DNA of 64,000 bases. Source: JADCRZ01 sp037718865. GTDB lineage: Bacteria > Bacteroidota > Bacteroidia > Chitinophagales > Chitinophagaceae. The notes beneath the pieces were generated by a model, which saw nothing but the letters and a program-made list of their open reading frames with translations, searched no databases and was not told the origin of the DNA. A program made the position numbers and the translations under genes. The stretch lies in NCBI GenBank assembly GCA_037718865.1, contig JBBJMP010000006.1, positions 186,001 to 250,000 on the forward strand. Reading direction: 5' to 3'. Shown piece by piece: positions 1 through 7,837 of the stretch. Numbering within the stretch: the first letter of the stretch is position 1; each line of letters starts with the position of its first letter.

Positions 1-2430
1 GGGGCAGCTTCCCAGTTGGAAAAGATTAACATGCTCGACTATGCCGACCTCGTTGCTATAAATAAATTTGACAAAGCGGGAGCCCTGGATGCGTTGCACG
101 ACGTCCGCAAGCAATACAAGCGTAACCTTGGCTTATGGTCAGCAGATGTTGAAAGCCTTCCCATCTTTGGAACCATTGCTTCAAATTTTAATGACCACGG
201 AATTAACCGCCTTTATTCAAGGCTTGTATCTGATGTAAAAGAGAAATCCGGTATTGACCTCAAAGATCTACAGGTTTCATCGGTTGAAGCAAAGTCAGGA
301 GTAAATTTTATTATACCATCTTCAAGGATTCGTTATTTATCTGAGATATCAGAAAATATCCGCAGCTACGACGCATGGGTTAAAGAGCAGTGTGAAGCGG
401 CAACCCGGTTATACCGGTTGGAAGGAACAACCGCTATCCTTAAAGAACAACCTAAGGAAGACAATGCAGCCATTTCTTTGATTTATATCGAGAAATTACT
501 GGAATCAGCCTCGGACAAACTGCACGCGGAGTGCAAACAGTTAATCGATCAATGGCCCGGCCTGGTTAAAAAATATAATGCCGATTTTTTCTCGTACGAG
601 GTTCGGGAAAAGATCATCAAACAACCGCTTACTATAAAAACTTTATCAGGCACAAGGATACCGAAAGTCGTCCTTCCAAAATATAGAGACTGGGGTGATA
701 TTTTATCATGGCAATTACAGGAAAACATCCCGGGAGAATTTCCTTATACTGCCGGCGTTTTTATGTTAAAAAGAACAGGAGAAGACCCTACACGCATGTT
801 TGCCGGCGAAGGTAGTCCGGAACGAACCAATAAGCGCTTTCATTATTTATCTCTGGGGCAACCGGCTATCCGGTTATCCACTGCTTTTGATAGTGTAACC
901 CTGTACGGTGAAGACCCTGATCATCGTCCGGACATCTATGGAAAAATCGGCAATTCCGGGGTAAGCATTGCTACTGTGGATGATGCTAAAAAATTGTACA
1001 GCGGATTTGACCTTACTGATCCTAAAACCTCGGTAAGCATGACGATTAACGGTCCCGCACCGATCCTCCTCGCCTTCTTTATGAACGCGGCTATCGACCA
1101 GGAATGTGAAAAATATATTGAAACAAACGGCGGGTGGCCGGCGATCGACAGCTTACTTGAAGTAAAATATAGAAAAGCGCCCAGGCCGTATTATTATAAT
1201 CCTTCTTCACCCGAACGCCTGCCTGAAGGAAATAACGGATTGGGATTAAAATTACTGGGTCTAAGTGGCAGTGACGTTCTGCCGGCAGAAGTGTATAATA
1301 ACCTTAAAGCCCGCGCGCTCTCTGCAGTTCGGGGAACGGTTCAGGCCGACATTTTAAAAGAGGACCAGGCGCAGAACACCTGCATCTTTTCTACTGAATT
1401 TGCATTGAAGTTAATGGGTGATGTACAGGAATACTTTATTGATCACCAGGTCAGGAATTTCTACAGCGTCAGCATATCAGGATATCATATTGCAGAGGCC
1501 GGTGCCAATCCCATTACCCAGTTGGCGTTTACTTTGGCGAACGGCTTTACTTACGTTGAATATTACCTGAGCCGGGGAATGCATATCGATGATTTTGCGC
1601 CAAACTTGTCTTTTTTCTTTAGTAACGGAATGGATGCAGAGTATAGTGTAATCGGCCGGGTAGCAAGGCGAACCTGGGCCAAGGCCATGAAATACAAGTA
1701 CAAGGCCAACGAGCGCTCACAGAAGCTTAAATATCACGTTCAGACATCAGGCAGAAGCCTGCATGCCCAGGAGATCGATTTTAATGATATCCGCACTACG
1801 CTCCAGGCTTTATATGCCATCTACGACAATTGCAATTCTTTACATACCAATGCCTATGATGAAGCTATTACCACCCCGACTGAAGACAGTGTTCGCCGGG
1901 CCATGGCCATTCAACTGATCATTAACCGCGAACTAGGCACGGCTAAAGTTGAAAATCCAAACCAGGGTTCGTTTCTGATAGAAGAATTGACCAACCTTGT
2001 AGAAGATGCGGTACTATTGGAATTTGACAGGATCAATGACCGGGGCGGCGTTTTAGGCGCCATGGAAAGGATGTACCAGCGTAATAAAATCCAGGAGGAG
2101 AGCCTGTACTACGAAGGCCTCAAACATAGCGGTGAATTACCTTTAATCGGTGTAAATACATTTTTGAACAAGAAAGGAAGTCCCACCTTGGTTCCTACCG
2201 AGGTCATCAGGTCTACCACAGACGAAAAAGAACAGCAGATCCAAAACCTTTCAGATTTCCACAAACGTAATTTCACTGAGGTTGCTGCTAGGCTTACCCG
2301 CCTGCAGGAAGTGGCTGTAAACAACGGTAACCTTTTTGCCGAATTGATGGAAACCGTAAAATGTTGCAGTCTCGGACAAATTACGCATGCCTTGTACGAA
2401 GTGGGGGGTCAATACCGCAGGAATATGTAA
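1..2430 (+). CDS. icmF: Fused isobutyryl-CoA mutase IcmF (3' part, cut by window start)
   Basis: Adenosylcobalamin-dependent acyl-CoA mutase fused to its G-protein chaperone; the family interconverts isobutyryl-CoA and n-butyryl-CoA. The reading frame is open from base 1 with no credible start (only a TTG at 16), so the N-terminal B12-binding domain and most of the GTPase domain lie outside the window. Visible here are the G4 motif NKFD at the very beginning, then the linker, then the whole mutase barrel with YTAGVFMLKR, a GEDPTRMFAGEG stretch, TNKRFHYLS, RLSTAFDSVTLYG and SMTINGPAP. This motif order and the fused G domain fit IcmF rather than the two-subunit methylmalonyl-CoA mutase. Substrate specificity (isobutyryl-, isovaleryl- or another acyl-CoA) cannot be fixed by eye. 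It ends with TAA, 76 bp before the toxin-antitoxin pair. Confidence 0.93.
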   Translation, partial: GAASQLEKINMLDYADLVAINKFDKAGALDALHDVRKQYKRNLGLWSADVESLPIFGTIASNFNDHGINRLYSRLVSDVKEKSGIDLKDLQVSSVEAKSGVNFIIPSSRIRYLSEISENIRSYDAWVKEQCEAATRLYRLEGTTAILKEQPKEDNAAISLIYIEKLLESASDKLHAECKQLIDQWPGLVKKYNADFFSYEVREKIIKQPLTIKTLSGTRIPKVVLPKYRDWGDILSWQLQENIPGEFPYTAGVFMLKRTGEDPTRMFAGEGSPERTNKRFHYLSLGQPAIRLSTAFDSVTLYGEDPDHRPDIYGKIGNSGVSIATVDDAKKLYSGFDLTDPKTSVSMTINGPAPILLAFFMNAAIDQECEKYIETNGGWPAIDSLLEVKYRKAPRPYYYNPSSPERLPEGNNGLGLKLLGLSGSDVLPAEVYNNLKARALSAVRGTVQADILKEDQAQNTCIFSTEFALKLMGDVQEYFIDHQVRNFYSVSISGYHIAEAGANPITQLAFTLANGFTYVEYYLSRGMHIDDFAPNLSFFFSNGMDAEYSVIGRVARRTWAKAMKYKYKANERSQKLKYHVQTSGRSLHAQEIDFNDIRTTLQALYAIYDNCNSLHTNAYDEAITTPTEDSVRRAMAIQLIINRELGTAKVENPNQGSFLIEELTNLVEDAVLLEFDRINDRGGVLGAMERMYQRNKIQEESLYYEGLKHSGELPLIGVNTFLNKKGSPTLVPTEVIRSTTDEKEQQIQNLSDFHKRNFTEVAARLTRLQEVAVNNGNLFAELMETVKCCSLGQITHALYEVGGQYRRNM

Positions 2431-2473
2431 ATTCAGACAATCCCGCCAAAATAATTCTTTGATTGTTTGACAT

Positions 2474-2494
2474 TTGTCCGTATTTTTAGGACAA
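2474..2494. promoter_or_regulatory. Palindrome upstream of the Xre antitoxin, candidate operator
   Basis: Perfect inverted repeat TTGTCC (2474-2479) and GGACAA (2489-2494) with a 9-nt AT-rich spacer, ending 12 bp before the antitoxin ATG at 2507. Xre/RES antitoxins are known to repress their own operon through operators at this position. The assignment as operator is inferred from position and symmetry only. Confidence 0.4.
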
Positions 2495-2506
2495 TTAACA
2501 GTGTTT

Positions 2507-3106
2507 ATGAGTGACAACAAAAAACGTGCGCTGAAAAAGGTTGAAAGTCCGGGTGTAATAGGCTCCGGAAATACAAACGGTAAATTAGTGCCTTTAAAAA
2601 ATGGCCATCATGTCCTGGATACTAATGGCAGTGCTCTAATTGAACATACCGATCAGTTTACTGACTTTTATAATCATGTTAAGCGTTCAGTTGACCTGAT
2701 GGGAATGACCGGGGTTAAGGTTTTTAGTAACGTAAAAAATGACAATGATTTCATCACGGTGATTCGTGGAGGGGTTCCTAAAAAAGCCTTGGATAATTTA
2801 ATGGATATTACAGGCATAACTACAGGCGAGATATCAGGTATCATTCGCACTTCCGACAGAACTTTACGGCGGTATACATCTCAACAAAAGCTAAATCCGG
2901 AGCAATCTGAGCGAATCATTGAGCTGGCCAGGTTGTATAGCAGAGGCGAAGAAGTTTTTGGAAGCCTTGAATCATTCAGGCAATGGATGGATAGCATGAT
3001 CATGGCATTGGGAAATAAGAAACCTAAAGAATTTTTAGATACTTCGTTAGGTATAAAGATGCTGATGAATGAATTAGGAAGGATAGAACAAGGAATTTTT
3101 GCGTGA
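2507..3106 (+). CDS. Xre/MbcA/ParS family antitoxin of an Xre-RES pair
   Basis: Antitoxin that should bind and neutralise the RES toxin encoded next to it and repress the operon. The protein has about 199 residues. The central part (about residues 88-130, TGITTGEISGIIRTSDRTLR and following) is the Xre-like helix-turn-helix. The C-terminal 40 residues (ALGNKKPKEFLDTSLG ... LGRIEQGIFA) match the toxin-binding MbcA/ParS/DUF2384 domain, including its LDT-G-LGRIE-G pattern. An N-terminal region of about 80 residues has no motif I recognise. I chose the ATG at 2507 rather than 2474 because the latter start would swallow the palindrome. The last base of its TGA overlaps the toxin ATG, as expected for a coupled toxin-antitoxin operon. 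Confidence 0.88.
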   Translation: MSDNKKRALKKVESPGVIGSGNTNGKLVPLKNGHHVLDTNGSALIEHTDQFTDFYNHVKRSVDLMGMTGVKVFSNVKNDNDFITVIRGGVPKKALDNLMDITGITTGEISGIIRTSDRTLRRYTSQQKLNPEQSERIIELARLYSRGEEVFGSLESFRQWMDSMIMALGNKKPKEFLDTSLGIKMLMNELGRIEQGIFA

Positions 3107-3615
3107 TGAAGGTTTATCGGATCAGTAAATGTAATTATATAGATGATTTGACAGGCAAAGGGTCAGCTGGTTACCCGGGGCGTTGGCATAGTAAAGGCAC
3201 TTATATTTTGTATACAGCGGCGACATCCTCTCTTGCCTTGCTGGAAAGCGTTGTTCACCTGTCCGCGCTTACGATGACAGACTTTTGCATAGTCTGCCTG
3301 GATATACCCGACAACAATATTGCGATATTAAAAAACGACGATCTGCCTGGCGACTGGCACATGTATCCTCCACCAGATAAATGTAAAATGCTGGGTGACA
3401 ACTTTATTGTACAGGGTAAATACCTTGCACTACAACTACCATCAGCCGTTATGCCTGAAGAAAACAACTTTTTGTTGAATCCAAATCATCCCGACTTCAA
3501 ATTGGTGCGCGTAGTGTACAAAAGAAGTATGCCGATAGATCAAAGGCTTTCAAAATTGGCCGTTCGGCCCACTTCCGGTAAGGCCGCTTCCAGCGGTCAG
3601 ATACCCAAAGCCTAA
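3106..3615 (+). CDS. RES-domain toxin (NAD+-degrading type)
   Basis: RES-domain protein of about 169 residues. Characterised family members kill or arrest cells by degrading NAD+. The residues that define the family are visible: the early YRIS arginine, the GYPGRWHSKGTYILYTA block with its arginine, the glutamate in LALLESVVH, and the serine in the LPSAVMPEENNFLLNPNHPDF block, followed by DQRL. The start is the ATG at 3106, overlapping the antitoxin TGA by one base. The family normally ends shortly after the DQRL motif; here about 21 further residues of low similarity follow, and their DNA overlaps the antisense DUF1080 remnant, so the stop codon may have been acquired from the insertion site. 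Function is inferred from the family; activity is untested. Confidence 0.88.
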   Translation: MKVYRISKCNYIDDLTGKGSAGYPGRWHSKGTYILYTAATSSLALLESVVHLSALTMTDFCIVCLDIPDNNIAILKNDDLPGDWHMYPPPDKCKMLGDNFIVQGKYLALQLPSAVMPEENNFLLNPNHPDFKLVRVVYKRSMPIDQRLSKLAVRPTSGKAASSGQIPKA

Positions 3616-3759
3616 GGGCTGAAATACTCCGTCGGCTACAGTCCACATAGCCGGGGACGCGCTGTCACGGCTTGACGCCCATTTGTCCAGGTTCTTACCG
3701 TCAAATAAAATAATAGCATCGGTTGGAGCACACCGTTTGTTTTGCCCGGGGCTAACAAA
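3550..3759 (-). pseudogene. Remnant of a DUF1080 (3-keto-disaccharide hydrolase-like) gene
   Basis: Read leftward, this stretch encodes APTDAIILFDGKNLDKW followed by PAMWTVADGVFQP, the hallmark start of the DUF1080 beta-sandwich domain found in secreted Bacteroidota carbohydrate enzymes. Only about 45 residues of the domain remain (roughly 3616-3759). There is no signal peptide upstream, because the divergent amidase gene starts at 3809, and the frame stops at 3550 before most of the domain. The 3550-3615 part is a weak continuation. It lies antisense to the RES toxin C-terminus. I read it as the broken end of a gene truncated by a rearrangement that brought in the toxin-antitoxin pair. Confidence 0.6.
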
Positions 3760-3808
3760 CCTGTTTTGTTTGAAATTCTTTCTTACTTTAGAGCTACTAC
3801 ATTCAAGC

Positions 3809-4633
3809 ATGAGAGACTATACAAACTACCTTCTTGTATTTATTTTGGCGGTGAGTTGTTCGCTTTACCATTGTACGCCCAACCCATTTGCTAAAACAAA
3901 CCGGCAATACCGGAAGCAGGCTAAAATGATCGTTAAATCTATAAGGGCGGTTCCTCAAATAATAGTTACCGATTCTATGCCAAAAGCCAGCTGGCAGGTA
4001 GGGACCACCAATTTCAATTTACGCAAACCGAATTTTGTCATCATTCATCATACGGCCCAAAATTCCTGTCTTCAAACCTTGCAAACTTTTACTTTACCAC
4101 GTACACAGGTAAGCGCACATTATGTTATTTGTAAAGATGGCAGCATCTACCATATGCTTAACGATTACCTGCGCGCCTGGCACGGTGGCATAGGCAAGTG
4201 GGGCAGTCTTACCGATATCAACTCATCATCCTTGGGAATTGAGCTTGACAATAACGGCTTTGAGCCCTTTCCTTCACCCCAGCTTAGCAGCTTGCTGGTT
4301 TTGTTGGATACGCTGAAATCAAGGTATTCTATCCCGGCAGCCAATTTTGTCGGACATGCAGACATTGCACCCACCCGTAAAAACGATCCCAATATTTATT
4401 TTCCCTGGAAGTTATTATCCGATAAAGGATTTGGCACCTGGTATACAGACACAACAGGCATACTGGTTCCGGAAAATTTCAATAATATACAGGCCTTGCG
4501 GATTATTGGTTATGATGTAACGGATAGTATCGCGGCTATCCTTGCTTTCAAGCGCCATTTTGTTCAAGATACAACGCCCGTCATAAACGAGAGAGATGTG
4601 AAGATTCTATATAACCTGTCTAAATCCTTTTAG
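3809..4633 (+). CDS. N-acetylmuramoyl-L-alanine amidase, AmiD-like lipoprotein
   Basis: Zinc-dependent Amidase_2 enzyme that cleaves the bond between MurNAc and L-Ala in peptidoglycan fragments, probably in the periplasm on the outer membrane. The protein has 274 residues from the ATG at 3809 and begins with a hydrophobic signal and a possible lipobox ending at the cysteine of AVSC. Zinc ligands are visible: the histidine pair in VIIHHTAQN (about residue 79), the histidine of VGHADIAP (about 183) and the aspartate of the NDP motif ten residues later. The HADIAPTRKNDP pattern is that of AmiD. An in-frame ATG exists at 3683, but it would add 42 residues and move the signal peptide inward, so I reject it. 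Confidence 0.87.
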   Translation: MRDYTNYLLVFILAVSCSLYHCTPNPFAKTNRQYRKQAKMIVKSIRAVPQIIVTDSMPKASWQVGTTNFNLRKPNFVIIHHTAQNSCLQTLQTFTLPRTQVSAHYVICKDGSIYHMLNDYLRAWHGGIGKWGSLTDINSSSLGIELDNNGFEPFPSPQLSSLLVLLDTLKSRYSIPAANFVGHADIAPTRKNDPNIYFPWKLLSDKGFGTWYTDTTGILVPENFNNIQALRIIGYDVTDSIAAILAFKRHFVQDTTPVINERDVKILYNLSKSF

Positions 4634-4719
4634 CTGGCAGTGATGTATTTTTATACTGTGACAGTTTGCGATCGCAATGCTGCCTGATAATTCATTACGA
4701 AACAAAAAATATAAATAAT

Positions 4720-5427
4720 ATGTATCTACTCAACGCAGATGTATTTGACTGGCAGAAGATTTTACTTGGCGATCAAAACTGGAGCTTTTTAGTAGAAACC
4801 GTTTTACGAACCTTTATTATGTTTCTGGTAATGTTGCTAGGCCTAACCATACTCGGCAAAAGAGGTGTAAAGCAACTTTCCATTTTTGAACTGATAGTGA
4901 TCATCGGTCTTGGTTCCGCTGCCGGGGATCCCATGTTTTATAACGATGTTGGAATACTGCCTGCCATTGTCGTATTTACCATAATTATTTCGTTGTATGT
5001 CCTGATTACCTATCTCGTTGGTAAAAGCCGAAAGTTGGAACTATTACTGGAAGGCAAACCGGTCTGCCTGATTAGTGAAGGCAGGTTTTCTATTGATAAT
5101 TTTAAAAAAGAACCATTGGCGCAGGATGAATTTTTTTCCGAGCTGCGTATGCAAAGCGTTTCCCATCTTGGGCAGATAGATCAGGCCATAGTTGAAACAT
5201 CTGGAAATATAAGTTTGTTTTTTTACGATAACGATGATGTGAAATACGGTCTTCCCATTATGCCTGACAGCCTGGATACAAAAACAAACCTGATATCAGA
5301 ATCAGGGTATTATGCATGTTCATTTTGTGGATTTACTGAACAGCTGCAACCTGCGAAAAAACAGGTTTGTACAGTTTGTAATAAAGAAGAATGGGTTAAA
5401 GCAAGCAACAAGCAGCGGGTACCATAA
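4720..5427 (+). CDS. DUF421 (YetF-like) membrane protein with C-terminal zinc ribbon
   Basis: Membrane protein of 235 residues. It has three hydrophobic helices in the first 95 residues (FLVETVLRTFIMFLVMLLGLTIL, ELIVIIGLGSAAGDP, ILPAIVVFTIIISLYVLITYLV), then the cytoplasmic DUF421 domain with the ELLLEGKPVCLISEGRF strand pattern. The C-terminus carries CSFCGF and CTVCNKEEW, two CxxC knuckles forming a small zinc ribbon, which is not part of every DUF421 protein. The biochemical role of the family is unknown; some members affect spore or stress traits. The start at 4720 was preferred over 4666 because the extra segment is polar and poorly conserved in character. Confidence 0.82.
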   Translation: MYLLNADVFDWQKILLGDQNWSFLVETVLRTFIMFLVMLLGLTILGKRGVKQLSIFELIVIIGLGSAAGDPMFYNDVGILPAIVVFTIIISLYVLITYLVGKSRKLELLLEGKPVCLISEGRFSIDNFKKEPLAQDEFFSELRMQSVSHLGQIDQAIVETSGNISLFFYDNDDVKYGLPIMPDSLDTKTNLISESGYYACSFCGFTEQLQPAKKQVCTVCNKEEWVKASNKQRVP

Positions 5428-5480
5428 AAGCAATTTGACTGCCACATGTTTCGCAGACCCGTACACATTCGCAGTTAGTA

Positions 5481-5672
5481 CTAGGTAGCCTTGTCTTTTG
5501 TACTACGGACGAGGCCTATACCGGCAAAAAAGAAAATGGCTCCCAATACACCATAAATGATAATTTCTTTTATATTCTTTCCCCCTCCTCCGTTCATGAA
5601 GTTTACTGCAGCCATAATTAATCCTACTATACCTAGTAGCGAGAGGATGATACCTAAAACTCTTTTTTCCAT
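5481..5672 (-). CDS. Small two-helix membrane protein, function unknown
   Basis: A 63-residue protein starting MEKRVLGIILSLLG. It has two hydrophobic segments separated by a glycine-rich, lysine-containing loop (MNGGGGKNIKE) and ends in a charged tail. Similar short inner-membrane proteins are common in Bacteroidota, but I cannot assign a function. I chose the ATG at 5672; the upstream in-frame ATG at 5744 adds a non-membrane segment. It is read in the same direction as the sigma-factor operon but lies 197 bp beyond its last gene, so it probably has its own promoter. Confidence 0.68.
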   Translation of the reverse strand: MEKRVLGIILSLLGIVGLIMAAVNFMNGGGGKNIKEIIIYGVLGAIFFFAGIGLVRSTKDKAT

Positions 5673-5869
5673 AATGGGTTGTTTATCATGATGTATGCAA
5701 ATAATGTACCTGTAATTGGTACCATATTGAATAAAGGTAAACAATAAGTGATAGGTTACGCACGAATACAGCTTAACATGTATACCAGGGTGTTTACCAG
5801 GTTACGGTGTTTGGTTTTGTTTTAAGCTAAGCGTGGTGAATTTGTCTATGAATTCTTCATTCATGGCTT

Positions 5870-6085
5870 TCAATCTTTTAATTCTTCACAAAAGTATCCG
5901 GCGTTTTTTAAAACCGTTTCGATGCTTTTGGGATGCAGATCGCTGGCCTCTATCCTGAGTATTTTATCTTTATCGTCAAAGTCAAGGTTCCAGCGGATAA
6001 TGCCTTTGGTATTGTTTAAACGCGGGATCAGCGTGTTGAGATTTTTTTTGTAGCGAATGTTTGTTTTAAATACAAGAATGTCCAT
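5870..6085 (-). CDS. Small HMA-like ferredoxin-fold protein
   Basis: A 71-residue protein with the beta-alpha-beta-beta-alpha-beta pattern of heavy-metal-associated domains (MDILVFKTNI ... IIRWNLDFDDKDKILRIEA ... VLKNAGYFCEEL). It lacks the CxxC metal-binding pair, so metal binding is doubtful; proteins of this type in Bacteroidota are annotated as HMA-like with unknown role. It follows the 6131-6508 gene by 45 bp on the same strand and is probably the last gene of the ECF sigma-factor operon. Confidence 0.7.
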   Translation of the reverse strand: MDILVFKTNIRYKKNLNTLIPRLNNTKGIIRWNLDFDDKDKILRIEASDLHPKSIETVLKNAGYFCEELKD

Positions 6086-6130
6086 AACAGTTAATTAATT
6101 GGTGATTGTTTGTTTGAAGTTTTACATCGA

Positions 6131-6508
6131 CTATTCCATATTCCCTACTTTGCCTTCTCCCGGCTTTTTCCCCTGATAACAACGACTTTTCCAGTTTTGT
6201 TGAAATTTTTCTCTTTCTTCCGGTGTCATTCGGCCCCACTTTTCTTCCATGTGCTGTTTCCACCGCGGCCTTTTCCGGTCCCCCCAACCCCCTCCATATC
6301 CATGGCGGAAGCCGCCAAACAGGATCCTGGATAATAGCAGTAGCCCTGTTGCCTGTATAAAATTTATAGCCGGCACGTTCAGTAATTTAGGCAGGAGGGC
6401 ATTCCATAAGCTCATCACCACCACGCCGAATACACAAAAGGCAACAACGCCAATAAGCATATACAACAGCAGTTTGAGTATCCAGGATTTCTTTTTCATA
6501 TGTGTCAT
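6131..6508 (-). CDS. Two-helix membrane protein paired with an ECF sigma factor
   Basis: A 125-residue protein. It has two hydrophobic segments (about residues 9-36 and 47-64), then a glycine/arginine-rich stretch and a charged tail with MTPEEREKFQQNWKSRC. That tail is reminiscent of CpxP/Spy-type periplasmic helices, but it is too short to assign. It starts nine bases downstream of the sigma-factor stop codon, so the two are almost certainly co-transcribed. ECF operons usually carry an anti-sigma factor in this position. No zinc-finger anti-sigma motif is present, so a regulatory role is only an inference. An internal ATG at 6499 is an equally possible start. Confidence 0.68.
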   Translation of the reverse strand: MTHMKKKSWILKLLLYMLIGVVAFCVFGVVVMSLWNALLPKLLNVPAINFIQATGLLLLSRILFGGFRHGYGGGWGDRKRPRWKQHMEEKWGRMTPEEREKFQQNWKSRCYQGKKPGEGKVGNME

Positions 6509-6517
6509 TTATTAGCT

Positions 6518-7090
6518 TTAGTAGTTTAATAATTCATCCCTGAGTTTCCGCAGCCGTAGCCTTAAATGTAAAACAGCATACCGCTTCCGCGAGATCAGCG
6601 TGTTAACAGACTCCCCAGTCAGAAGGGCGATCTGTTTAAACGAAATTCCATCCAGTTCGTGTAAAATAAACACCTGTTTTTGTTCAGGTGGTAGTTCGTC
6701 GAGTGCATTAGATAATTCTTCCCAGAACATGGAACGCAGGTAAGCGGTTTCAGGATTATTCTCCTGATCAAAAAGAATTTCCTTCCAGTCAAACTGGTTA
6801 TTTTCTCCATCTCCATCAAATGCGTTAGCTAATGTTTCATACGCTTTTTTGCGTTGTTTATCTGTGATCTTATTCCGTGCAACCGTAAAAAGCCACCCCG
6901 TTAATTGCTCGATTGGCTGAGTATTATCTAAAAATTTAAAAAAGACATCCTGTAATATGTCTTCTGCATCGGCTTCGGTAGTTACCCGTTTACGAATAAA
7001 TCCCAACAGCCTTTTGCTGTATGCACTAATCACCTGGGCTATATTTGATTTAGGGGTCATACCGTGGGGTATCGTCATTGCCTCTTGCAT
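6518..7090 (-). CDS. ECF-family RNA polymerase sigma factor
   Basis: Sigma-70 family extracytoplasmic-function factor of 190 residues that directs RNA polymerase to a small regulon. Region 2 is seen at about residues 22-85 (YSKRLLGFIRKRV, DAEDILQDVFFKFL, GWLFTVARNKITDKQRK). Region 4 is at about residues 128-182 (LDELPPEQKQVFILHELDG, SFKQIALLTGESVNTLISRK). The two are joined by an acidic linker. It is the first gene of a leftward operon with a two-helix membrane protein and a small HMA-like protein. No standard anti-sigma gene is adjacent, so how it is kept inactive is not evident. Confidence 0.92.
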   Translation of the reverse strand: MQEAMTIPHGMTPKSNIAQVISAYSKRLLGFIRKRVTTEADAEDILQDVFFKFLDNTQPIEQLTGWLFTVARNKITDKQRKKAYETLANAFDGDGENNQFDWKEILFDQENNPETAYLRSMFWEELSNALDELPPEQKQVFILHELDGISFKQIALLTGESVNTLISRKRYAVLHLRLRLRKLRDELLNY

Positions 7091-7278
7091 GTAAGGGAAA
7101 GACGAATGATAATGGAATATATTTTAAATGTCAGCTACAATAATTTTAATTTAATCTGCCCACTGAAGATATTGCCTAACCAAATGCGTAAGTAGAAACA
7201 CCTGCAACAAAACAAGTTGATCGTCAGATAAAAATCCGGCATACATTTAGGTGAATAATAGCTTAAATTTATAATAAT

Positions 7279-7827
7279 ATGTACCGCTATATAACTTACT
7301 CTTTTTTCGTTGTGCTGGTCGCATGTGGTTCCGCAAAAGTGTTGAATACGGAAAAGGCGGATGGTGTTAATTTTACTGCATACAAGACGTTTGATTTTTA
7401 CAAGGTGGAAGCCGGTGGTGATACCGTTTCTCAACAATTCAGCGAGCAGGTGATAAAGCTGGAAGATGCCATTGCATTAAAAATGCAGCAGATGGGATAT
7501 TTATTGAGTAAAACCAATCCAGACCTGTTGATCAACATCGGTGCGGTTGTAAGAGAACAAGTGCAGACCCGCCAGACTGATTTCAGGACCGATGCGCCGC
7601 GATATATTGGTCAGCGCCGGTATTCCTGGAAATCGGAAGATGTAGAGGTAGCCCGGTATCGTGAGGGAACAGTTACTGTGCACCTTGTTGACCGCAAACA
7701 AAATAAAATGGTTTGGAATGGAGTGGTTCAGGATATCATTCCCGAAAAGGAGTCTAAACTGGATGCAGTTATAAAAAGAGGGATAAAAAAATTATTTGCG
7801 GATTACCCTGCTTCTTCCAGGCAATAA
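7279..7827 (+). CDS. DUF4136 lipoprotein
   Basis: A 182-residue lipoprotein. The N-terminus MYRYITYSFFVVLVACGS is a short signal peptide with lipobox VACG, so the mature protein is anchored through a cysteine at about residue 16. The rest matches DUF4136: an early FTAYKTFDFYKVE strand, a KMQQMGYLLSKTNPDLLINI segment typical of the family, and a C-terminal TVTVHLVDRKQNKMVWNG stretch. Family function is unknown, but it is widespread in Bacteroidota envelopes. It converges on umuC, ending 10 bp before the umuC stop. Confidence 0.85.
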   Translation: MYRYITYSFFVVLVACGSAKVLNTEKADGVNFTAYKTFDFYKVEAGGDTVSQQFSEQVIKLEDAIALKMQQMGYLLSKTNPDLLINIGAVVREQVQTRQTDFRTDAPRYIGQRRYSWKSEDVEVARYREGTVTVHLVDRKQNKMVWNGVVQDIIPEKESKLDAVIKRGIKKLFADYPASSRQ

Positions 7828-7837
7828 TACATGGCAA

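Noticed and set aside
16..18. TTG at 16 as the start of the first gene
   Set aside because: The frame is open to base 1 and the protein begins in the middle of the GTPase domain, so the gene is cut by the window edge.
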